Assembly (NCBI RefSeq): GCF_009569385.1
Contig: NZ_WBOF01000001.1
Location: 2,118,001-2,182,000, forward strand
DNA length: 64,000 nucleotides
From: Streptomyces kaniharaensis
GTDB lineage: Bacteria > Actinomycetota > Actinomycetes > Streptomycetales > Streptomycetaceae
Direction: 5' to 3'
Made by a program: the position numbers and the translations under genes. Positions within the stretch are counted from its first letter, which is position 1; the number at the start of each line of letters is the position of its first letter. Of this stretch, positions 49,926 to 58,574 are shown one piece after another. Below the pieces are notes generated by a model. It saw nothing but the letters and a program-made list of their open reading frames with translations. It ran no database searches and had not been told where the DNA came from.

Positions 49926-50915
49926 TCAGGCGACCAGCTCGCCGAACGCCCGGACGGTGTCGCCCGACTTGTTCAGGTGCTCGTCGTCGCGCAGCCGGCG
50001 CAGCGCGCGCCAGATGCTGCTCTTGACCGTGCCGACGCTGATCCCCAGCACGTCGGCGATCTCCGGGTCGGTCTTGCCCTCGTAGTACCGCAGCACCAGC
50101 ATGGTCCGCTGGTTCTCCGGCAGCTTCGCCAGCGCCTGCCAGAGCACGGTGCGCAGCTCGGTGCCGCCCATCGCGTCGGTGTCGCCGGCCGTCTCCGGCA
50201 GCTCCTCGGTCGGGTACTCGTTGACCTTGCGGCGCCGCCAGGCGGAGATGTGCAGGTTGGTCATGGTGCGGCGGAGGTAGCCCCCCACCGCGGCCTTGTC
50301 GGTGATCCGGCCCCAGGCGCGGTAGGTGCTGAAGAGCGCGCTCTGCAGCAGGTCCTCGGCCTCGTAGCGGTCACCGGTGAGGTGGTACGCCGTGGCGTAC
50401 AGGGAGGCGCGGCGCTCGCGCACGTACGCGGTGAACTCCGTGATGTGGTCCTCCGCGCCGGCCGAGTGCTCCCCCTGCGCGCCTCCCCGTCCCGCCTCGG
50501 TGGTGCGGGCCGCGGCGGGGTTCAGCCGCAGCAGCGTCGCACCGGCGGCCTCGCGGCCGGCCGATTCCCCCGAACCGACCGTCCGCAGACCGGTCCCCCC
50601 GATCCCCCGCTGGCCCCGGTTCCCCCCCGGGGCGTCCTCGCCCTCCACGCGGACGGGGAGGATCCCCCGCAGCGTGAGGGTGTTGGCGGAGTCGGCCGCA
50701 CTCCCCATCCGGCCGATCCCGAACAGCTCCCCCGTCCTGCCGCCGCCGCTCACCCGGCGGGCGACAGGGTTTCCTCCGGTGCTGTGCGCGCACCCCCGTA
50801 CGGTCACGGCACCGGAGTTCTCGTCGGTCCTGATCTCGTACCGGGTCCGGTGGGTGGCTGACGAACGCGCGGTGCGGACAGCCGGGTTGGTCCGGGTCTG
50901 AAGCATGGCGTTCAT
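49926..50915 (-). CDS. sigQ: RNA polymerase sigma factor SigQ (SigE-type ECF)
   Basis: A 329-residue sigma factor. The conserved part is the last 170 residues: region 2 (TEFTAYVRERRASLYATAYHL, then AEDLLQSALFSTYRAW) and region 4 (ALAKLPENQRTMLVLRYYEGKTDPEIADVLG, then TVKSSIWRALRRL). The first 150 residues are Gly/Arg-rich and unlike sigma domains, so the true start may be later; ATG 50915 is the longest option. It is divergent from afsQ1, as in S. coelicolor, where the kinase-regulator pair activates sigQ and antibiotic genes under nitrogen-rich conditions. The AfsQ1 box lies in the shared promoter region. Confidence 0.85.
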   Translation of the reverse strand: MNAMLQTRTNPAVRTARSSATHRTRYEIRTDENSGAVTVRGCAHSTGGNPVARRVSGGGRTGELFGIGRMGSAADSANTLTLRGILPVRVEGEDAPGGNRGQRGIGGTGLRTVGSGESAGREAAGATLLRLNPAAARTTEAGRGGAQGEHSAGAEDHITEFTAYVRERRASLYATAYHLTGDRYEAEDLLQSALFSTYRAWGRITDKAAVGGYLRRTMTNLHISAWRRRKVNEYPTEELPETAGDTDAMGGTELRTVLWQALAKLPENQRTMLVLRYYEGKTDPEIADVLGISVGTVKSSIWRALRRLRDDEHLNKSGDTVRAFGELVA

Positions 50916-51038
50916 CGTGCGCCCCCTTGGTCGGTTCGAGCGGTTCCGGTGCCGCCCTCCAGCCGGCCGGTTGGCCCGCTGTCCTGCGGCGACATGGAAA
51001 ATCCTGCCCGGCGGTTGTGATGGCGCTGTCCGCCGACT

Positions 51039-51054
51039 GTCACAGGGATGTCAC
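51039..51054. promoter_or_regulatory. AfsQ1 binding box
   Basis: GTCAC-AGGGAT-GTCAC fits the AfsQ1 consensus GTnAC-N6-GTnAC exactly. It lies between the divergent sigQ and afsQ1 genes, 124 bp before the sigQ ATG as called here. AfsQ1 is known to act on sigQ in S. coelicolor. Confidence 0.8.
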
Positions 51055-51184
51055 AGGGGCGACGTGTTCGACCCGGTCCGCCTCCTGTCGTTCCGGACGC
51101 CGTTGGCGCTCATTCCGGTTCCCGTACGGGGAGTAACCGGCACCGGGGGGTGATTCGGCGCTTCCGGTGGGCCAAAATGGGGCC

Positions 51185-51862
51185 GTGCCTTTCCTCCTAT
51201 TGATCGAGGACGACGACGCCATCCGGACCGGCCTCGAACTCGCCCTCACCCGCCAGGGCCACCGCGTGGCCACCGCCGCGTCCGGCGAGGACGGTCTGAG
51301 GCTCTTCAAGGAGCAGCGGCCCGATCTGATCGTCCTGGACGTGATGCTGCCCGGCATCGACGGCTTCGAGGTGTGCCGCCGGATCCGCCGCACCGACCAG
51401 CTGCCGATCATCCTGCTCACCGCCCGCTCGGACGACATCGACGTGGTGGTCGGCCTGGAGTCCGGCGCGGACGACTACGTGGTCAAGCCGGTGCAGCCCC
51501 GCGTCCTGGACGCCCGGATCCGGGCCGTGCTGCGGCGCGGCGAGCGGGAGAGCTCCGACTCCTCCGCGTACGGCAGCGTGGTGATCGACCGGGCGGCGAT
51601 GACCGTCACCAAGGACGGGATGGACCTCCAGCTCACCCCGACCGAACTGCGGCTGCTGCTGGAGCTCAGCCGCCGCCCCGGGCAGGCGCTCTCCCGGCAG
51701 CAACTGCTGCGGCTGGTCTGGGAGCACGACTACCTGGGCGACTCCCGCCTGGTGGACGCCTGCGTGCAGCGGCTGCGGGCGAAGGTCGAGGACGTGCCGT
51801 CCGCGCCGACCCTGATCCGCACGGTGCGCGGCGTCGGCTACCGGCTGGACCCGCCGGCCTGA
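51185..51862 (+). CDS. afsQ1: Response regulator AfsQ1
   Basis: A 225-residue OmpR-family regulator closely resembling AfsQ1 of S. coelicolor along its whole length. The receiver has IEDDDA, Asp52 (IVLDVMLPGIDGFEV), LTARSD and VVKPV; the winged helix has LTPTELRLLLELSRRPGQ and ends RTVRGVGYRLD. It works with AfsQ2 to control antibiotic synthesis and nitrogen-related genes. The GTG at 51185 has CAAAAT (51173-51178) ending 6 nt before it, and no ribosome site, so a leaderless message is likely. afsQ2 follows by 58 bp. Confidence 0.95.
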   Translation: MPFLLLIEDDDAIRTGLELALTRQGHRVATAASGEDGLRLFKEQRPDLIVLDVMLPGIDGFEVCRRIRRTDQLPIILLTARSDDIDVVVGLESGADDYVVKPVQPRVLDARIRAVLRRGERESSDSSAYGSVVIDRAAMTVTKDGMDLQLTPTELRLLLELSRRPGQALSRQQLLRLVWEHDYLGDSRLVDACVQRLRAKVEDVPSAPTLIRTVRGVGYRLDPPA

Positions 51863-51920
51863 CCGCTCCTCCGTTCTCGTGCCCTTGTCCCGCTGAACTC
51901 TCGTACGACGACAGGCTCCT

Positions 51921-53465
51921 GTGACTGACCATCAGACGACGACCCGGTGCTTCGCCACGGGCCGGTGGCGGAAGCTGCGCTCGCTGCGGGTGCGACTGAT
52001 CGCGGTGTTCGCCGCGGTCGCGCTGCTCGCCGCCGTCTCGGCCTCCGGCATCGCCTACTGGCTGAACCGCGACGCCGTGCTCAAGCGCGCCCAGGACACC
52101 GCGCTCAACGACTTCCGGGTCTCGCTCAGCCGCAACGTCTCCGAGCTGCCGCTGAACGCGACCTGCCCGGAGCTGGCCGCGCTCGCCTCGAACGTCGCCA
52201 GCTCCGGGCTGAACTACGACGTCGTGGTGGTCGACCCGGCTCACCCCGAGTGCGCGGCCTCCTCCGACCCGACGCACTTCACGCTCGCCGACGTGCCGGG
52301 CACGCTGCAGTCCACCGTCGCCCGGCCCCGCAACGTCACCGAGAGCAACCCGTACCCGTACCACCTGTACTGGCTGCGGCAGAACATGGAGGGCCGGCCG
52401 TTCGTGATCGGCGGCACCAAGGTGGTGCCGAGCGGCCCGACGGCGTACATGTTCAAGTCGCTGGAGAACGAGCGGGCCGACCTCAACACGCTGGGCTGGT
52501 CGCTGGCCATCGCCACCCTGCTCGCGCTGATCGGCTCGGCGCTGCTCGCCCAGGCCGCGTCGGCGACCGTGCTGCGGCCGGTCAAGCGGCTCGGCGACGC
52601 CGCCCGGCGGCTCGGCGAGGGGCACCTGGACACCAGGCTCGAAGTCGACGGCTCCGACGAACTCGCCGACCTGGCGCGGACGTTCAACCGGGCCGCGGAG
52701 CAACTGCACGAGCAGGTCGAGGAGTTGAGCGCCCGCGAGGCGCAGAGCCGGCGGTTCGTCGCCGACATGTCGCACGAGCTGCGCACGCCGCTGACCGCGA
52801 TGACCGCCGTCACCGACATCCTGGAGGACGAGGCCGAGTCGCTGGACCCGATGATCGAGCCGGCCGTCCGGCTCGTCGTCAGCGAGACCAGGCGGCTGTC
52901 CGACCTCGTCGAGAACCTGATGGAGGTGACCCGCTTCGACGCCGGCACCGCCAAGCTGGTCGCCGACGAGGTGGACATAGCCGACCTGATCATGTCCTGC
53001 ATCGACGGCCGGGCCTGGTACGACGCCGTCGAACTGGACGCCCCGCGCGGCATCCTGGCCGTGGTCGATCCGCGCCGCCTCGACGTCGTCTTCGCCAACC
53101 TGATAGGCAACGCGCTCAAGCACGGCGGCTCGCCGGTGCGCGTCAAGGTCCGGGAGACCGACGGCTCGGTCGTGGTCGAGGTCTCCGACAGCGGCCCGGG
53201 CATTCCGGAGAACGTGCTGCCGCACGTCTTCGACCGCTTCTACAAGGCCGACCGGGGGCGGGCGCGCTCGGAGGGCAGCGGCCTCGGGCTCTCCATCGCG
53301 ATGGCCAACGCCCAGATCCACGGGGGGACGATCACGGCGGCGAACGGGGAGGTCGGCGCGGTGTTCACCCTCACGCTGCCGCTGACCCCGCCGCCTCCGC
53401 CGTCCGCGGGCGGGACCGGCGACGGCCTCGCCGGCGACGCCGCCGAGCACAAGGACTCCCAGTGA
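51921..53465 (+). CDS. afsQ2: Sensor histidine kinase AfsQ2
   Basis: A 514-residue membrane kinase, partner of AfsQ1. Membrane segments lie near residues 27-47 and 192-213, enclosing an exported sensor domain of about 145 residues that has two cysteines (NATCPEL, HPECAAS) that may form a disulfide. HAMP follows, then the phosphoacceptor His285 in FVADMSHELRTPL, and the ATPase boxes NLIGNALKHGG, DSGPGIPE and GSGLGLSIA. The C-terminus is Pro-rich. The stop overlaps the next gene by 4 nt, so the lipoprotein is co-made. Confidence 0.95.
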   Translation: MTDHQTTTRCFATGRWRKLRSLRVRLIAVFAAVALLAAVSASGIAYWLNRDAVLKRAQDTALNDFRVSLSRNVSELPLNATCPELAALASNVASSGLNYDVVVVDPAHPECAASSDPTHFTLADVPGTLQSTVARPRNVTESNPYPYHLYWLRQNMEGRPFVIGGTKVVPSGPTAYMFKSLENERADLNTLGWSLAIATLLALIGSALLAQAASATVLRPVKRLGDAARRLGEGHLDTRLEVDGSDELADLARTFNRAAEQLHEQVEELSAREAQSRRFVADMSHELRTPLTAMTAVTDILEDEAESLDPMIEPAVRLVVSETRRLSDLVENLMEVTRFDAGTAKLVADEVDIADLIMSCIDGRAWYDAVELDAPRGILAVVDPRRLDVVFANLIGNALKHGGSPVRVKVRETDGSVVVEVSDSGPGIPENVLPHVFDRFYKADRGRARSEGSGLGLSIAMANAQIHGGTITAANGEVGAVFTLTLPLTPPPPPSAGGTGDGLAGDAAEHKDSQ

Positions 53466-53791
53466 CCGCCCCCTGCACCACCACGCCCCGCTCCACCGCC
53501 CTGCGCCGCGGCTCCGGGGTGCTGCTCCTGCTCGCGCTGGCCTCCGGCTGCGGGATCCGCCCGACCGCCGTCCCGGTGGACGGGGGCGCCCCGGCCAGCC
53601 GGACGGCCTGCCCGACCGCCCCGCACGTACCGACCGCCCCGGCCACGCCGACACCGGCCGGGACCCTGCCCTCGTCCCACGCCGCCAAGTCCGGCCCGAG
53701 CCCGTCCCCGGCGCCGACCACCTCGGCGACGCCGTTGCCGGGCAACGCGTTCAGCGCCGTGCCCACGGCCGCCGCCAACGCCTGCAAGTAG
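53462..53791 (+). CDS. Lipoprotein of the afsQ locus
   Basis: A 109-residue exported lipoprotein. A signal sequence (LRRGSGVLLLLALASGCG) ends in a lipobox, LASGC, whose Cys would be lipidated. The rest is low-complexity Pro, Thr, Ala and Ser with two cysteines. The GTG at 53462 overlaps the afsQ2 stop (GTGA). A small lipoprotein gene also follows afsQ2 in S. coelicolor; it may help the kinase sense its signal at the membrane surface, but this is unproven. Confidence 0.8.
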   Translation: MTAPCTTTPRSTALRRGSGVLLLLALASGCGIRPTAVPVDGGAPASRTACPTAPHVPTAPATPTPAGTLPSSHAAKSGPSPSPAPTTSATPLPGNAFSAVPTAAANACK

Positions 53792-53803
53792 GACCGCGGC
53801 CCT

Positions 53804-53825
53804 GCCCTCCACCGGGGGGGAGGGC
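53804..53825 (+). terminator. Hairpin after the afsQ operon
   Basis: GCCCTCC (53804-53810) pairs with GGAGGGC (53819-53825), 12 bp after the lipoprotein stop codon. The short stem makes it a modest candidate. Confidence 0.5.
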
Positions 53826-53887
53826 GCGCGGCGGAATGTTCACGCCCGGCGTGGAACCACCGCGCCACGGCTCACGTCCTTCCCCCC

Positions 53888-54475
53888 GTGCAGCGAGATG
53901 GCACCAGGACAGGCGACGAGCGTTCCGGCGTACGGACCGACACCCGGCCCGCGGCGGCGGTCCACCGTTCCCTCCGGCAGGTCGGCGTGGCGGGCCTCGC
54001 CGTCCACCTGACGCTGGTGCTCTGGCTGGTGCTCAGACCCCTGCCGGTGGCCTGGGTCTACGACGCCAACCTGACGCCGCTCGCCTCCCTCCGCTCCTCG
54101 ACCGTCTGGCAGGTCGTCGGCGAGCTGCTCCTGCTGGCGCCGCTCGGCGTCTTGCTCCCGCTGGCCGGCGGACGGCTTCGGGCCCGCTGGCTGCCGTCCT
54201 TCCTCCGCACCACCGGTGCCTCCGCCCTGCTGGCAACGGGCCTGGAGTTCCTCTCCTCGTGGACGCCCGGGCACGTCCTCAACGTCGACCACATCCTGTT
54301 CGCCGTGATCGGCGTCGCCGTCGCCCACATCGCCTTCGTCCCCGCCATGCGGGCGCTGCTGCGGGACCGGCGGCCCCGGGTCCGGGCGCCCAAGGTGACC
54401 ACCCGCGTGACCCCTCCGGTCGCCGCCGTCGCCTCCGCCCGCGTCTACGCCGAGCCGACGTCGCCCACCCCCTGA
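53888..54475 (+). CDS. VanZ-family membrane protein
   Basis: A 195-residue membrane protein of the VanZ-like family. Hydrophobic segments lie near residues 32-52, 72-92, 105-120 and 132-150. The family's typical WVYDANLTPLASL (NxxP-type) loop and NVDHILFAVIGVAVA helix are seen. Teicoplanin-resistance VanZ is one member, but most members have no known role, and resistance is not implied. Start GTG 53888 is uncertain. Its 3' end overlaps the phzF-like gene on the other strand by 31 bp. Confidence 0.75.
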   Translation: MQRDGTRTGDERSGVRTDTRPAAAVHRSLRQVGVAGLAVHLTLVLWLVLRPLPVAWVYDANLTPLASLRSSTVWQVVGELLLLAPLGVLLPLAGGRLRARWLPSFLRTTGASALLATGLEFLSSWTPGHVLNVDHILFAVIGVAVAHIAFVPAMRALLRDRRPRVRAPKVTTRVTPPVAAVASARVYAEPTSPTP

Positions 54476-55119
54476 GCGGCCTCCCGGACCACCCGGCCGC
54501 CGACCTCGATCAGCCCGCCCGGGCGCGGCCCGGTCAGGATCCGCGAGCCGCGCCCCTGGGTGACGGTCAGCGCCCGCCCGAGCCTCGCGGTCAGCAGCAG
54601 CGCCGCCGCGCCCGTCGCCTCGTCCTCGTCGATCCCGTCGTCGCGGCCCGGGAAGGCCCGTGCCCGGACCGTTCCGGCCGCCTCGTCCTGCCACGCCCAC
54701 GCGTAGATCCACTCGCCCGGCGGCGGCACCTCCAGGGCGTCCACCTCGGCTGCCGCCCCGTACTGCCGCAGCGTGCGCGGCGGTGCCCACCCGGCGCGCG
54801 CCTCGATCAGCGTCAGCCCGCCCTCCCGCCGCACGCCCACCACGCCTGCGGGCGTGACCAGCCGGTCCACCCCGAGCAGCCACCCGGCACCCACGCAGGG
54901 GTGGCCGGCGAAGGGCAGCCGGAGCGTCGGGGTGTAGATGTCGATCTCCCCGCGCACCGGGTCGTCGACGAACACCGTCTCGCTGAAGCCGAGCTCCCGG
55001 GCGAGCGCCTGGCGCTCCGCCCGCCCCGGCACGGCCGCGCCGTCCCGGACCACCCCGAGTTCGTTCCCGTACTCGCCGCCGGGCCCGCAGAAGACCCGCA
55101 GCACCTCGTGATCAGTCAT
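54445..55119 (-). CDS. PhzF-family epimerase/isomerase-like protein
   Basis: A 224-residue PhzF-fold protein, shorter than the usual 260-300. The catalytic Glu is in GNELGVV (near residue 19), the second motif is LPFAGHPCVGAGWLL (near residue 70), and the C-terminal repeat has EDEATGAAALLLTARLG. PhzF enzymes isomerise small acids; the real substrate is unknown. Some strands of the second domain appear shortened, and its C-terminus overlaps the converging VanZ gene. Start ATG 55119. Confidence 0.8.
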   Translation of the reverse strand: MTDHEVLRVFCGPGGEYGNELGVVRDGAAVPGRAERQALARELGFSETVFVDDPVRGEIDIYTPTLRLPFAGHPCVGAGWLLGVDRLVTPAGVVGVRREGGLTLIEARAGWAPPRTLRQYGAAAEVDALEVPPPGEWIYAWAWQDEAAGTVRARAFPGRDDGIDEDEATGAAALLLTARLGRALTVTQGRGSRILTGPRPGGLIEVGGRVVREAAQGVGDVGSA

Positions 55120-55395
55120 CTCCCCACCCTTTCAGAACCCTTTCTGGGCGTGCCCGGCGGAGCGCAACGAGTCTGTGCTGAAAGGCCGCGACGGATGCCG
55201 GCGGGCTCCGGGGCGAGGCGCCGCAGGCCTCCGGGTGGACCCTGAGGCGGACCCCGACGTGCGGGTACGCCTCGCCGGTGAGGTAGCCGGCGGGCGGATC
55301 GGCTCGTGGGCGGAGGATTTCGACGGGGCGGCGGCGGAGCATGGAATCACGCCCGCCGGAGAGGCCGGACCGGGCGCCACGACACGGAGACCGCC

Positions 55396-55581
55396 ATGAG
55401 CCCGCGCCTTGCCCGCCCCCGTCACAACCGCGTCATCGCCGGCGTCTGCGCCGGCATCGCCCAGCGCTTCGGCCTGTCGGCCTGGACGGTCCGGCTGATC
55501 TTCCTCGCCTCCTGCCTGCTGCCCGGCCCGCAGTTCCTGATCTACCTCGCCCTCTGGCTGCTGCTCCCCCAGGAGCCGTGA
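55396..55581 (+). CDS. PspC-domain small membrane protein
   Basis: A 61-residue protein that is a single PspC domain: basic N-terminus (SPRLARPRHNRVIAGVCAGI), the conserved GLSAWTVRLIF turn and one membrane helix (PQFLIYLALWLLLP). PspC proteins link membrane stress to gene control; stand-alone forms like this are common in streptomycetes. The ATG at 55396 follows a GGAG site. The 55120-55395 gap before it holds no convincing gene and should carry the promoters of this and the divergent PhzF-like gene. Confidence 0.85.
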   Translation: MSPRLARPRHNRVIAGVCAGIAQRFGLSAWTVRLIFLASCLLPGPQFLIYLALWLLLPQEP

Positions 55582-55582
55582 A

Positions 55583-55633
55583 CGGCGACGGGCCGCCCGC
55601 CCCGGGGTCTCCGGGGTGGGCGGCCCGTCGCCG
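55583..55633. terminator. Very long bidirectional terminator
   Basis: 23-bp arms (55583-55605 and 55611-55633) pair with one mismatch around a 5-nt loop, between two converging genes. It is the longest stem in the window. Confidence 0.9.
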
Positions 55634-55647
55634 TGCCGGCGGCTTGC

Positions 55648-56010
55648 TCAGACGGTGAGGCCCGGCAGCGGCAGCGCCGTGGTCAGCCCGCCGACGGAGG
55701 CCTTGTCGACGCCGGGGACGTTCGGCAGGTCGGTGCGGTCGGTGACACCGGCGATCCGCGTCTCGGCGCCGGGCGCGGCCTGGCCGGCGGTCGGGGCGAG
55801 GGTGCCGAGCGTGCCCGTGACCTTGTCGCTGCTGGGCAGCTTGGCGGTGGTGTCGGCGACCGTGCCGGTGACCGCGGGGTTCGTCAGTGTGCCGCCGGGC
55901 AGCGCGACGCCGACGGGCGCCTGGGCGTCGGCGGACGCGGTACCGGCGCCAACCGCCGCGATGGCGATGCCGAGCGCCGCGGTGCCGGCGGCCTTGAGAG
56001 CCTGCTTCAT
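55648..56010 (-). CDS. Small secreted protein of unknown function
   Basis: A 120-residue exported protein. The signal peptide is clear: MKQALKAAGTAALGIAIAAV, with a cleavage site after GTASADA near residue 29. The mature part of about 90 residues is rich in Ala, Gly, Thr, Pro and Val, has no cysteine, and contains the repeated phrase LPGxT (ALPGGTL near the start, LPGLTV at the end). It lacks the chaplin domain. The role is unknown; a cell-surface protein is likely. Start ATG 56010 with GGGGA upstream. Confidence 0.7.
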   Translation of the reverse strand: MKQALKAAGTAALGIAIAAVGAGTASADAQAPVGVALPGGTLTNPAVTGTVADTTAKLPSSDKVTGTLGTLAPTAGQAAPGAETRIAGVTDRTDLPNVPGVDKASVGGLTTALPLPGLTV

Positions 56011-56159
56011 GAGTTCGTCCCCTTGAGTCCTCGTCGGTGGCCGACGCGGCACGCGGGACGGACGGCCGACCGTCGCCACGGCCCGTCGGCGATGACTGCC
56101 ACACCGTAGTGAGCGGGTCGCGCGAGGATCAAAGGGCGTTCACTCGGCGGAGTGAGTAG

Positions 56160-56204
56160 TCGGATGAACGCCAACTCCCTTGCCGGAAACCGGCGTTCAT
56201 CCGA
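56160..56204 (-). terminator. Terminator of add
   Basis: A perfect 13-bp stem (56160-56172 with 56192-56204) and 19-nt loop, 25 bp past the add stop. A second short repeat, TCACTC-GGCG-GAGTGA (56140-56155), lies beside it. Confidence 0.75.
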
Positions 56205-56228
56205 TCACCCGTACGAGGCCGGCGGTGC

Positions 56229-57386
56229 TCAGTTACCGCCGGTGCCCGCGCTGAACAGCCACTCCGCCTTGAGCTCGGCGTAGCCCGGCTTGATCACGTC
56301 ATTGATCATCGCCAGCCGCTCGTCGAACGGCAGGAACGCCGACTTCATCGCGTTGACCGTGAACCACTCCATGTCCCCGAGCGTGTAGCCGAAGGCCTCC
56401 ACCAGGTGCGCGAACTCCTGGCTCATGCTGGTGCCGCTCATCAGGCGGTTGTCGGTGTTCACGGTGACCCGGAACTTCAGCCGGCTGAGCAGCCCGATCG
56501 GGTGCTCGGCGTACGAGGTCGCCGCCGCCGTCTGGAGGTTGGAGGTCGGGCACATCTCCAGCGGGATGCGCTTGTCGCGCACGTACGCGGCCAGGCGGCC
56601 GAGCTCCACGCTGCCGTCCTCGTTCACGGTGATGTCGTCGACGATCCGCACGCCGTGGCCGAGCCGGTCGGCGCCGCAGCACTGCAGGGCCTCCCAGATC
56701 GACGGCAGACCGAAGGCCTCGCCCGCGTGGATGGTGAAGTGGTTGTTCTCGCCCTTGAGGTAGTCGAAGGCGGCCTGGTGGCGGGTGGGGGGGTAGCCGG
56801 CCTCGGCGCCGGCGATGTCGAAGCCGACGACACCCTGGTCGCGGTGGCGGTTGGCCAGCTCCGCGATCTCCTGCGAGCGGGCGGCGTGCCGCATCGCGGT
56901 GATCAGGGTGCCGATGCGGATGCGGTGGCCGGCCTTGCGGGCGTTGGCCTCGCCGAGGCGGAAGCCCTCCTGGACGGCCTCGACGACCTCGTCCAGGGTC
57001 AGGCCGGCCTCCAGGTGCTGCTCGGGGGCGTACCGGACCTCGGCGTAGACGACGCCGTCGGCGGCCAGGTCCTCGGCGCAGTCGGCGGCGACCTTGATCA
57101 GGCCCTCGCGGGTCTGCATGACGGCGCAGGTGTGCGCGAAGGTCTCCAGGTAGCGGACCAGCGAGCCGGAGTCGGCGGCCTCGCGGAACCACTCGCCGAG
57201 TTCCTTGACGTCGGTGGTCGGGAGGCCTTCGTAGCCGACCGCGGCGGCCAGCTCGACGACGGTCTCCGGGCGCAGACCGCCGTCGAGGTGGTCGTGCAGG
57301 AGCACCTTCGGCGCGCGGCGGATCTGCTCGGGGGTCGGGATGCGCGGGCCGGTGCCCGCGGCGGTGACAGGGATCTGCTTCTCCAT
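56229..57386 (-). CDS. add: Adenosine deaminase
   Basis: A 385-residue zinc enzyme that turns (deoxy)adenosine into (deoxy)inosine, feeding PunA. Metal and catalytic residues are in [14 protein letters not shown] (near residue 30), TIHAGEAFG (His and the catalytic Glu), HGVRI and [10 protein letters not shown] (Asp pair region). The ATG at 57386 is only 6 nt after a TATATT -10 box and has no ribosome site; the nucleoside palindrome lies four bases further upstream. The start is therefore confidently leaderless. Confidence 0.95.
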   Translation of the reverse strand: MEKQIPVTAAGTGPRIPTPEQIRRAPKVLLHDHLDGGLRPETVVELAAAVGYEGLPTTDVKELGEWFREAADSGSLVRYLETFAHTCAVMQTREGLIKVAADCAEDLAADGVVYAEVRYAPEQHLEAGLTLDEVVEAVQEGFRLGEANARKAGHRIRIGTLITAMRHAARSQEIAELANRHRDQGVVGFDIAGAEAGYPPTRHQAAFDYLKGENNHFTIHAGEAFGLPSIWEALQCCGADRLGHGVRIVDDITVNEDGSVELGRLAAYVRDKRIPLEMCPTSNLQTAAATSYAEHPIGLLSRLKFRVTVNTDNRLMSGTSMSQEFAHLVEAFGYTLGDMEWFTVNAMKSAFLPFDERLAMINDVIKPGYAELKAEWLFSAGTGGN

Positions 57387-57392
57387 TGCGAA

Positions 57393-57414
57393 AATATAGC
57401 CCCTACGCGCGTAG
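57393..57414 (-). promoter_or_regulatory. add promoter with nucleoside-regulon palindrome
   Basis: On the minus strand, CTACGCGCGTAG (57414-57403) is followed after four bases by TATATT (57398-57393), then 6 nt to the ATG. It has the same layout as deoC. Confidence 0.8.
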
Positions 57415-57511
57415 ACCCACCACTGCCAACACGGCCGGTTCGTCGAAAGTCCACCGTGAATTCCACCGACCGGGCCAGCCGCGTCACCCGCACGCCCGCC
57501 GGCCGTCCCGA

Positions 57512-58483
57512 TCAGTCGTGCTGGAGCAGCCGCCCCCGCCGCGACAGCACGAAGTCCCGGAACGCCCGCACCGGTGGGGTGAGCGGCCGTCCCGCCGCCC
57601 AGGCCAGCCCGATCGCCCGCCGGGTGCGCGGCGCCGTCACCTCCAGCTCCACCACCCCCGGCCGCGGCACCAGGGCCGGCGGCAGCAGCGCCACGCCCAG
57701 ACCGGCCGCGACCAGCCCGCGCAGCGTCTCCGCCTCCTCCCCCTCGAACGCCAGCCGCGGCACGAACCCGGCCTCCGCGCAGAACCCGTCCGTGATCGCC
57801 CGCAGTCCGTACCCGCGCTCCAGCCCGACGAACGGCTCCTCCGCCACCTCCCGCAGCCGGATCCGCCGCCGCCCGGCCAGCCGGTGGTCCGCCGGGACGA
57901 CCAGGTGCAGCCGCTGCTCGTCCAGCGAGCGGGCGACGAAGGCCGGATCGTCCGGCAGCGGCGACACCAGGCAGAGGTCCAGCTCGCCGTCCTGCAGCCG
58001 CTCCAGCATCGCGGCGACGTAGTCCTGCACCAGCTGGAAGCGGACCTGCGGATGCGCCGCCCGGAACCCGCGCAGCAGCGCCGGCACCGTGTCCGTCCCC
58101 ATCGTGTGCAGGAAACCGAACGCCACTCGCCCGACCGCCGGATCCGCCTCCGCCCGGGCCGCCTCCGCGCCGCGCTCGACCTCGGCCAGCGCCCGCTCCA
58201 CCGAGGCCAGCAGCAGCCGGCCGGCCCTGGTCAGCCGAACCGTCCGGCCCTGACGGGCCAGCAGATCCACCCCCAGCTCCTCCTCCAGCCGGGCCACCGC
58301 GCGCGACAGCGTCGGCTGCGGCATGCCGAGCAGCGCCGCCGCCTGCGTCACGTGCTCCAGCCGGGCCACGGCGGCGAACTGGGCCAGCCGGGGTGCCAGT
58401 TGAACAGCCGGCAGATCCGGCCCCAACTCGGCCGGCCGGTACCTCGACTGCTCCGTGCCGTCCGCCGCTTCGTCCACGGTCAT
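57512..58483 (-). CDS. LysR-family transcription regulator
   Basis: A 323-residue LysR regulator. The N-terminal helix-turn-helix (residues 28-88) has [31 protein letters not shown] in continuous register and the wing [19 protein letters not shown]. The C-terminal co-inducer domain (residues 110-310) has the periplasmic-binding-protein fold ([16 protein letters not shown]). ATG 58483 is chosen over 58501 because GAGGTGG lies just upstream. It is divergent from the MFS gene it most likely controls. Confidence 0.88.
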   Translation of the reverse strand: MTVDEAADGTEQSRYRPAELGPDLPAVQLAPRLAQFAAVARLEHVTQAAALLGMPQPTLSRAVARLEEELGVDLLARQGRTVRLTRAGRLLLASVERALAEVERGAEAARAEADPAVGRVAFGFLHTMGTDTVPALLRGFRAAHPQVRFQLVQDYVAAMLERLQDGELDLCLVSPLPDDPAFVARSLDEQRLHLVVPADHRLAGRRRIRLREVAEEPFVGLERGYGLRAITDGFCAEAGFVPRLAFEGEEAETLRGLVAAGLGVALLPPALVPRPGVVELEVTAPRTRRAIGLAWAAGRPLTPPVRAFRDFVLSRRGRLLQHD

Positions 58484-58500
58484 CCCGCCACCACCTCGAC

Positions 58501-58567
58501 TCATACGCCAGTGCATCAATCATCCACGCTTCATGCATTGGACGCATCAACGCGACACGCCTACCGT
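58501..58567. promoter_or_regulatory. Divergent LysR/MFS promoter region
   Basis: The stretch holds TGCATCA at 58512-58518, TGCATTGG at 58534-58541 and CGCATCA at 58543-58549, repeated motifs of the type LysR proteins bind, and TACCGT (58562-58567), a -10 ending 7 nt before the MFS ATG. Confidence 0.5.
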
Positions 58568-58574
58568 CGAGGAC

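Noticed and set aside
53888-54475. VanZ homology as a glycopeptide-resistance gene
   Set aside because: No vanHAX or vanRS genes are nearby, and most VanZ-like proteins are unrelated to resistance.
55175-55399. A 74-codon open frame before the PspC gene, and one on the other strand at 55112-55342
   Set aside because: Both are low-complexity, overlap each other and promoter regions, and show no family features; long open frames are expected by chance at this GC content.
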